Shown: positions 6,369 through 10,085 of the stretch, piece by piece | How the letters are laid out: the number at the start of each line of letters is the position of its first letter | Position numbering within the stretch: position 1 is the first letter of the stretch | DNA from: Geobacter sp. UBA5608 | GTDB lineage: Bacteria; Desulfobacterota; Desulfuromonadia; Geobacterales; Pseudopelobacteraceae | NCBI GenBank assembly: GCA_002424705.1 | Contig: DIKW01000109.1 | Span: 1-10,085 of the forward strand | Reading direction: 5' to 3' | Length of the DNA: 10,085 nucleotides | Position numbers and translations under genes: made by a program | Notes under the pieces: generated by a model | The model's input: only the letters and a program-made list of their open reading frames with translations | What the model was told of the DNA's origin: nothing | Databases searched by the model: none

Positions 6369-7013
6369 TCAGCTGGGCGGCGCGTCGGTGATGGCCTCGA
6401 ATTCGGCAGGTGTGTTCAGGTTGAGAAAGGTGGTCTCTGCGCCGGGCAAGCGGGCGATCTCATGCCACGGCACGCGGCGTGTTTTTTTGAGATCGTACAG
6501 CTCAATGATCCGTTTGCGGCTGCCGGATAACATCGCCTCCACCTCCGGCAGGCAGCTGCGATGGTAGAGCGCGTGCAACGGCTCCAGACCGCTGCTGCTT
6601 TCCGGGACAACGATCTCGTAGGTGTCCCTCAGGCTGCAGAGGTAGCTGATTACTGATCGGCTGAGCAGCGGCATGTCGCAGGCCACCACAAACACCCACT
6701 CGGTGGCGGCATGGGTCAGGGCGGCGTGGATACCGGCCAGGGAACCGGCGCCAACGAACTGATCAGGTGCGGCAGGGCAGGGCAGGAAGGCATAGCGTTC
6801 AGGGCTGTTGGTGATCAGCAGGGTGCTGCAGAACAGGCTAGCCATGGTGCAATGCACCCGCTCCAGCAGCCGTTGGCCGTGCAGCTCCAGCAACGCCTTG
6901 TCGCTGCCCATACGGGTGGACTGGCCACCGGCCAGGATGGCGCCGGTGATGGCGGGAAACGAAACGGGGATGCCGGCCTGGCCGACATCCCCGTGTTGAT
7001 GCAGGTTGGACAC
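6369..7013 (-). CDS. mobA: Molybdenum cofactor guanylyltransferase MobA
   Basis: 214 residues. MobA joins GMP from GTP to molybdopterin-bound molybdenum (or tungsten) in the cytoplasm, making the bis-MGD cofactor of formate dehydrogenases, nitrate reductases and similar enzymes. The nucleotide-binding signature LAGGQSTRMGSDK (27-39) is complete, followed by GAGSLAGI (88-95), the metal-binding ACDMPLL (111-117), EPLHALY (144-150) and the terminal FLNLNTPAEF (196-205), all standard for MobA. The only fitting start is GTG 7013, which gives about 20 residues before the first beta strand, somewhat longer than usual; no clear ribosome site precedes it. It begins 8 bases after the lysC stop, so expression by coupling from lysC is likely. 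A terminator follows immediately. Confidence 0.9.
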   Translation of the reverse strand: MSNLHQHGDVGQAGIPVSFPAITGAILAGGQSTRMGSDKALLELHGQRLLERVHCTMASLFCSTLLITNSPERYAFLPCPAAPDQFVGAGSLAGIHAALTHAATEWVFVVACDMPLLSRSVISYLCSLRDTYEIVVPESSSGLEPLHALYHRSCLPEVEAMLSGSRKRIIELYDLKKTRRVPWHEIARLPGAETTFLNLNTPAEFEAITDAPPS

Positions 7014-7021
7014 GGGGTGGA

Positions 7022-8236
7022 TTACCCGGCCAGACCGAACTCCTCGTGCAGCACCCGCACGGCCAGTTCGGTGTATTTTTCGTCGATCACCACCGAGATC
7101 TTGATTTCGGAGGTGGAGATCATGCCGATGTTGATGTTGTTCTTGGCCAGCACGGCAAACATGCGGGTGGCGACACCGGCGTGGCTGCGCATGCCCAGGC
7201 CGACGATGGAGATCTTGCTGATGTTTTCGTCGGACTGCACTTCCTTGGCCTGAATCTCTTTGGCAGCCTCGTTGGTGATCAGCAGGGCCTTTTTCAGGTC
7301 GGCCTTGGTGACGGTGAAGGTGAAGTCGGTCATGCCATCATGGCTGACGTTCTGCACGATCATATCCACCGAGATGGCGGCGTCGGAGAGCGGGGTCAGC
7401 AGCTTGGCGGCAATGCCCGGCTTGTCAGGCACTCCCAGCACAGCGATCTTGGCTTCATTCTTGTCGTAGGCGACCCCGGAAACGAGAATCCCTTCCATAT
7501 CTTTATCCTCCCTGGTAACCATGGTACCGGTGTTGTCGTTTAAGCTGGAGCGGACATGCACGTCCACGTCGTATTTCTTGGCAAACTCAACGGAGCGGAT
7601 CTGCAGCACCTTGGCGCCCAGGCTGGCCAGTTCCAGCATCTCGTCGTAGGATACCTTTTCCACCTTGCGGGCGTCCTTGCAGACGTTGGGGTCGGTGGTG
7701 TAGACGCCGTCCACATCGGTGTAGATCTCGCAGACGTCGGCCTTGAGAGCTGCCGCCAGGGCCACCGCCGAGGTGTCGGAACCGCCGCGGCCCAGGGTGG
7801 TCAGGTTGCCGTCCTTGTCGACACCCTGGAAACCGGCCACCACCACAATGTTGCCGGCCTTCAGGTCGGCCTGCATCTTGCTGCCGTCGATGCTTTCGAT
7901 GCGGGCCTTGGCAAAGGTGCTGTCGGTGATGATCGGCACCTGCCAGCCCTGGTAGGACTTGGCCTTGTAACCCAGGGATTTGAGGTACATCGATAACAGA
8001 CCGATGGTGACCTGCTCGCCGGTGGCAACCACCACGTCGTATTCCCGGTTGTCCGGGATGTCGACCATCTCGTTGGCCAGGGCTACTAGTTTGTTGGTCT
8101 CGCCGGACATGGCCGAAACCACCACCACCACTTCGTTGCCGGCCTCGTAGGTCTTGATGATCCGCTTGGCAACGTTCTTGATCCGGTCGGTGGTGCCGAC
8201 CGAGGTGCCGCCGTATTTTTGGACTACCAGTGCCAT
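7022..8236 (-). CDS. lysC: Aspartate kinase (lysC-type, two ACT domains)
   Basis: 404 residues, first enzyme of the aspartate pathway (L-aspartate + ATP to 4-phospho-aspartate) leading to lysine, threonine, methionine and diaminopimelate. The kinase domain starts KYGGTSVG (K7 binds phosphate), has SAMSGETN (41-48), TLGRGGSDTSA (147-157) and YTDVDGVYTTDP (172-183), followed by SYDEMLELASLGAKVLQ. Two ACT regulatory domains cover about 264-335 and 343-404 (GVPDKPGIAAKLL; GLGMRSHAGVATRMF), so feedback by lysine and/or threonine is expected. ATG 8236 is preceded by AAGGAG a few bases upstream. Length and layout match the Bacillus LysC/Corynebacterium Ask class, which forms alpha2beta2 enzymes using an internal start; a fitting internal start is present here at 7498. 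lysC is followed 8 bases later by mobA. Confidence 0.97.
   Translation of the reverse strand: MALVVQKYGGTSVGTTDRIKNVAKRIIKTYEAGNEVVVVVSAMSGETNKLVALANEMVDIPDNREYDVVVATGEQVTIGLLSMYLKSLGYKAKSYQGWQVPIITDSTFAKARIESIDGSKMQADLKAGNIVVVAGFQGVDKDGNLTTLGRGGSDTSAVALAAALKADVCEIYTDVDGVYTTDPNVCKDARKVEKVSYDEMLELASLGAKVLQIRSVEFAKKYDVDVHVRSSLNDNTGTMVTREDKDMEGILVSGVAYDKNEAKIAVLGVPDKPGIAAKLLTPLSDAAISVDMIVQNVSHDGMTDFTFTVTKADLKKALLITNEAAKEIQAKEVQSDENISKISIVGLGMRSHAGVATRMFAVLAKNNINIGMISTSEIKISVVIDEKYTELAVRVLHEEFGLAG
7496..7513 (-). promoter_or_regulatory. Internal ribosome site and start for an aspartate kinase beta subunit
   Basis: Inside lysC the minus strand reads AGGGAGG (7513-7507), an 8-base AT-rich spacer, then in-frame ATG (7498-7496), codon 247. 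Translation from here would give a 158-residue protein containing just the two ACT domains. In Bacillus subtilis aspartokinase II and Corynebacterium glutamicum LysC, a beta subunit is made from an internal start at about this place. The Shine-Dalgarno match is as good as or better than that of the full gene. Confidence 0.6.
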
Positions 8237-8317
8237 ACCGCGCTCCTTCGTTCAAAGTCTTCAACGCACCTGTCTTTTGATGCGTGATGATGCAGTAATC
8301 TAAAAAACATAAAGGTT

Positions 8318-8350
8318 TTTATAGATAGCAGAACAGGAATCTGGAAACAA
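8318..8350 (-). promoter_or_regulatory. Possible promoter of lysC-mobA
   Basis: The 121-base gap between tsaE and lysC is AT-rich. TTGTTT (8350-8345) is followed after 17 bases by TATCTA (8327-8322) with TGC directly before it, and by an overlapping TATAAA (8323-8318). Neither -10 candidate is close to consensus in the right spacing, so this is tentative. No lysine riboswitch or attenuator could be made out in the gap, which seems too short for the former. Confidence 0.3.
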
Positions 8351-8357
8351 GGCTTTT

Positions 8358-8825
8358 TTATGGGGTCTGCGTGAGGTGAACGACCAGTTCATGGGCGCGG
8401 AGGCCGTGTGGTAGGAAGCTGATCCGGCGTCGGTCGTCACCGGCATGGGCAAAGCGGATCTCCAGATGGTCAGCGGGCAGTTCGCTGCTGATCCGTTCCG
8501 GCCATTCAACCAGGCAGATGCCGGTACTGGATAATTGATCGGTCAGGCCGATCTCCAGGGCATCGTCGGCACCCCGCAAGCGGTAGCAATCGTAATGGTA
8601 GATCGGTACCGGGCCGTCATAGTGGTGCATCAGGGCGTAGGTCGGCGAGGCCACCTGATCGGCGCAGGCCGGATTGGCCCCCTGCACCACACCGCGCACG
8701 AAACAGGTCTTGCCGCCCCCCAGCTGGCCCACCAGGGTGATGATGTCGCCGGAACGCAGTTGGGAACCCAAGCGGGCCCCCAACTGTTCGGTTTCTGCGG
8801 GTGAGTTTGTTTCAAACGTCAACAT
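8358..8825 (-). CDS. tsaE: tRNA threonylcarbamoyladenosine biosynthesis ATPase TsaE
   Basis: 155 residues, the usual size. TsaE is the ATPase that works with TsaD and TsaB in making t6A at position 37 of ANN-decoding tRNAs, in the cytoplasm. The P-loop GQLGGGKT (33-40) is intact (K39, T40), and the family-specific SPTYALMHHYDG (60-71), PIYHYDCYRL (74-83) and LVEWPERI (105-112) all appear. ATG 8825 lies 5 bases after the stop of the CBS-domain gene, so the two are almost certainly translated from the same message; no strong separate ribosome site is seen. Confidence 0.95.
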   Translation of the reverse strand: MLTFETNSPAETEQLGARLGSQLRSGDIITLVGQLGGGKTCFVRGVVQGANPACADQVASPTYALMHHYDGPVPIYHYDCYRLRGADDALEIGLTDQLSSTGICLVEWPERISSELPADHLEIRFAHAGDDRRRISFLPHGLRAHELVVHLTQTP

Positions 8826-8830
8826 GGTCG

Positions 8831-9280
8831 CTAGACGAGCAAGGTGCGGATGATGTCGATGCGGGAGACGATGCCGATCAGCTTGCCGTTTTCCAGCACC
8901 GGCAGCGAGTTGACATGGCGGTTGCTCATCAGGTCGGCAGCGGCGCTGATGGCGGCGTCCGGCGCAATGGAGATCAGTTCCTGCTGGAAGATGTCGCCCA
9001 CGGTACGGCCGCCCATCTTTTTCAGTTCGCGCTCCAGGCTCTTTTCGGTCTCCAGGTAGATTACCCAGTCGAACAGGGTGATCACAGTGGGCAGGTGTAC
9101 GTTTTTGCCCTGTTCCACCAGGTCGGATTCGGTGACGATGCCGATTACGTTGCCGGCCTCGTCCACCACCGGCAGGGAGCCGATCCGTTTGCTGATGAAC
9201 AGTTCGGCCAGGTCGCGGACCGTGGTCTCTTTGCTGACGGTGATCACTTCACGGGTCATGATGTCGGCAACGGTTTTCAT
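8831..9280 (-). CDS. Two-CBS-domain protein
   Basis: 149 residues made of a tandem CBS pair (Bateman module) and nothing else. CBS1 runs about 1-60 (VADIMTREVITVSKETTVRD through IGSLPVVDEAGNVIGIVTESDL) and CBS2 about 93-149 (TVGDIFQQELISIAPDA through HVNSLPVLENGKLIGIVSRIDI). Such pairs bind adenosine nucleotides or similar ligands; the partner of this stand-alone copy is unknown. A linker at about 61-92 (LFDWVIYLETEKSLERELKKM) is helical. The start at ATG 9280 is supported by GAGGT 9-13 bases upstream and by the domain beginning there; a longer frame to 9427 lies inside nnrD and has no CBS-like content. The ribosome site overlaps the nnrD stop, a sign of translational coupling. Confidence 0.92.
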   Translation of the reverse strand: MKTVADIMTREVITVSKETTVRDLAELFISKRIGSLPVVDEAGNVIGIVTESDLVEQGKNVHLPTVITLFDWVIYLETEKSLERELKKMGGRTVGDIFQQELISIAPDAAISAAADLMSNRHVNSLPVLENGKLIGIVSRIDIIRTLLV

Positions 9281-9285
9281 GGTTG

Positions 9286-9293
9286 GTACCTCA
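9286..9293 (-). promoter_or_regulatory. Ribosome site of the CBS gene overlapping the nnrD stop
   Basis: On the minus strand TGAGGTAC contains both the nnrD stop (TGA) and the GAGG of the next gene, 9 bases before ATG 9280. Ribosomes ending nnrD translation would stop on the next start site. Confidence 0.55.
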
Positions 9294-10085
9294 TTTCTGG
9301 GATGATGGTTCTGGTGTCTGTTGCCTGTTGGTTCGGCGCATGAGTTGTTTGAAGGCATAGGGCAGGGCCTCAACGACGTCGCCGGCATGCATGCCGATCT
9401 CGCCTTTGTCGGCGGCCACCAGATCACCGGCCAGACCGTGGACGAAGACCCCCAGCTGGCAGGCCTGCCAGGGGGGGAACCCTTGGCCCAGCAGGGCGGT
9501 CAGCACGCCGGTCAGCACGTCGCCCATGCCGCCGCTGGCCATGCCGGGGTTGCCCGTGGTATTGACCGCCCAGGAGCCGTCAGGATCGCAGACCAGCGTG
9601 CCTGCCCCCTTGAGCACCAGGGTGACCCTGGCTTCCGCCGGGTTGAGCGAGGCGGTAAACTGGAGGGCGGCGGCGAGGCGGTCCTCCTGGATCGCCCGGG
9701 TGTTTTTGCCGGTCAGCCGGGCCATTTCGCCGGGATGCGGGGTGAGCACCCGGGCCGCCGGCGGATCGGCAAGGAGCTGCGGCTGCCGGGCCAGGATATT
9801 GAGGGCATCGGCATCCACTACCATGGGCAGGGCAACCTCGCGGTAGAGTTTGTGCACCAGTTCCTGGGTGTCCGGGTGCAGCCCCAGGCCCGGCCCGAGG
9901 ACCACCCCGCTCTTGCCGGGAAGCTGTTCCGCGATGCGGTCGACATCGGCAACGGCCAGGCAGGAGGCCGAACAGGGCATGGGGACGGTCATGGCCTCCA
10001 CCAGGGTCGTTTCGAAGATGGGGTTGAGGTCAGCGGGCACGCCCAGGGTGACCAGACCGGTGCCCATGCGCAGGGCGGCCCGGGC
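9291..10085 (-). CDS. nnrD: ADP/ATP-dependent NAD(P)H-hydrate dehydratase domain (NnrD), 5' end cut off
   Basis: 264 residues are visible and the frame runs off the right edge (ARAALRMGTGLVTLGVP at its beginning is the family's AALRxGxGLVT strand, so ATG 10067 is not the true start). NnrD dehydrates the S form of hydrated NADH/NADPH, repairing damaged cofactor. Ribokinase-like motifs are all present: GPGLG (64-68 of the visible part), VVDADALN (89-96), LTPHPGEM (114-121), VLKGAGTLV (157-165) and NTTGNPGMASGGMGDVLTG (175-193), in which the Asp of GGMGD is the expected catalytic base. In many bacteria this domain is fused behind an NnrE epimerase domain; whether that holds here lies beyond the window. 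It heads a tight run with the CBS gene and tsaE. Confidence 0.94.
   Translation of the reverse strand, partial: ARAALRMGTGLVTLGVPADLNPIFETTLVEAMTVPMPCSASCLAVADVDRIAEQLPGKSGVVLGPGLGLHPDTQELVHKLYREVALPMVVDADALNILARQPQLLADPPAARVLTPHPGEMARLTGKNTRAIQEDRLAAALQFTASLNPAEARVTLVLKGAGTLVCDPDGSWAVNTTGNPGMASGGMGDVLTGVLTALLGQGFPPWQACQLGVFVHGLAGDLVAADKGEIGMHAGDVVEALPYAFKQLMRRTNRQQTPEPSSQK

Noticed and set aside
8237..8357. Lysine riboswitch or tsaE terminator in the gap before lysC
   Set aside because: The gap is shorter than a lysine riboswitch and I could find no matching stems; the A/T inverted repeat around 8301-8320 is too weak to call a terminator.
5993..9290. Recurring GGTACC palindrome near several starts (for example 5993, 6292, 9285)
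   Set aside because: Only a six-base site, also found inside lysC and tsaE; spacing to starts differs each time, so chance is the simplest explanation.
9281..9427. Upstream extension of the CBS-domain gene
   Set aside because: Overlaps the nnrD end out of frame, shows no CBS-like content, and a good ribosome site supports ATG 9280.

Overview
The window looks like chromosomal DNA of a GC-rich delta-proteobacterium (Desulfobacterota), most likely of the Geobacter/Trichlorobacter/Pelobacter type. This placement is inferred from protein style and from the gene order nnrD, CBS-pair protein, tsaE, lysC, which I associate with that group. No rRNA or marker phylogeny is available here. Coding is dense, and the longest gene-free stretch is about 120 bases.

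Right half, minus strand (10085 down to 6369), housekeeping. The 3' part of the NAD(P)H-hydrate dehydratase gene (nnrD domain) is followed within 10 bases by a two-CBS-domain protein, then 5 bases later by tsaE (tRNA t6A synthesis ATPase). After about 120 bases with a possible promoter come lysC (aspartate kinase with a well-formed internal start for a beta subunit) and, 8 bases on, mobA (molybdenum cofactor guanylyltransferase). A compact intrinsic terminator lies directly after mobA.

Middle, minus strand (6332 down to 3749), the most interesting part. An extended -10 promoter drives a 59-codon gene absent from long-ORF lists. Its product ends in a Ser/Thr- and Asp/Glu-rich tail. Next come an MvdD-like ATP-grasp peptide ligase and an MFS transporter. 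Together they have the layout of a graspetide (omega-ester/amide-linked peptide) RiPP cluster: precursor, macrocyclising ligase, putative exporter. A strong hairpin sits over the precursor stop codon, between precursor and ligase.

Left part, plus strand (1 to 3785). The C-terminal end of a caspase-family (C14) protein is followed by a small membrane-anchored protein with two cysteines, then by a 1023-residue exported TPR-CHAT protein with an intact His/Cys dyad. This looks like an operon pairing two clan CD protease families. It converges on the graspetide operon, and the last 37 bases of the CHAT and MFS genes overlap tail to tail.
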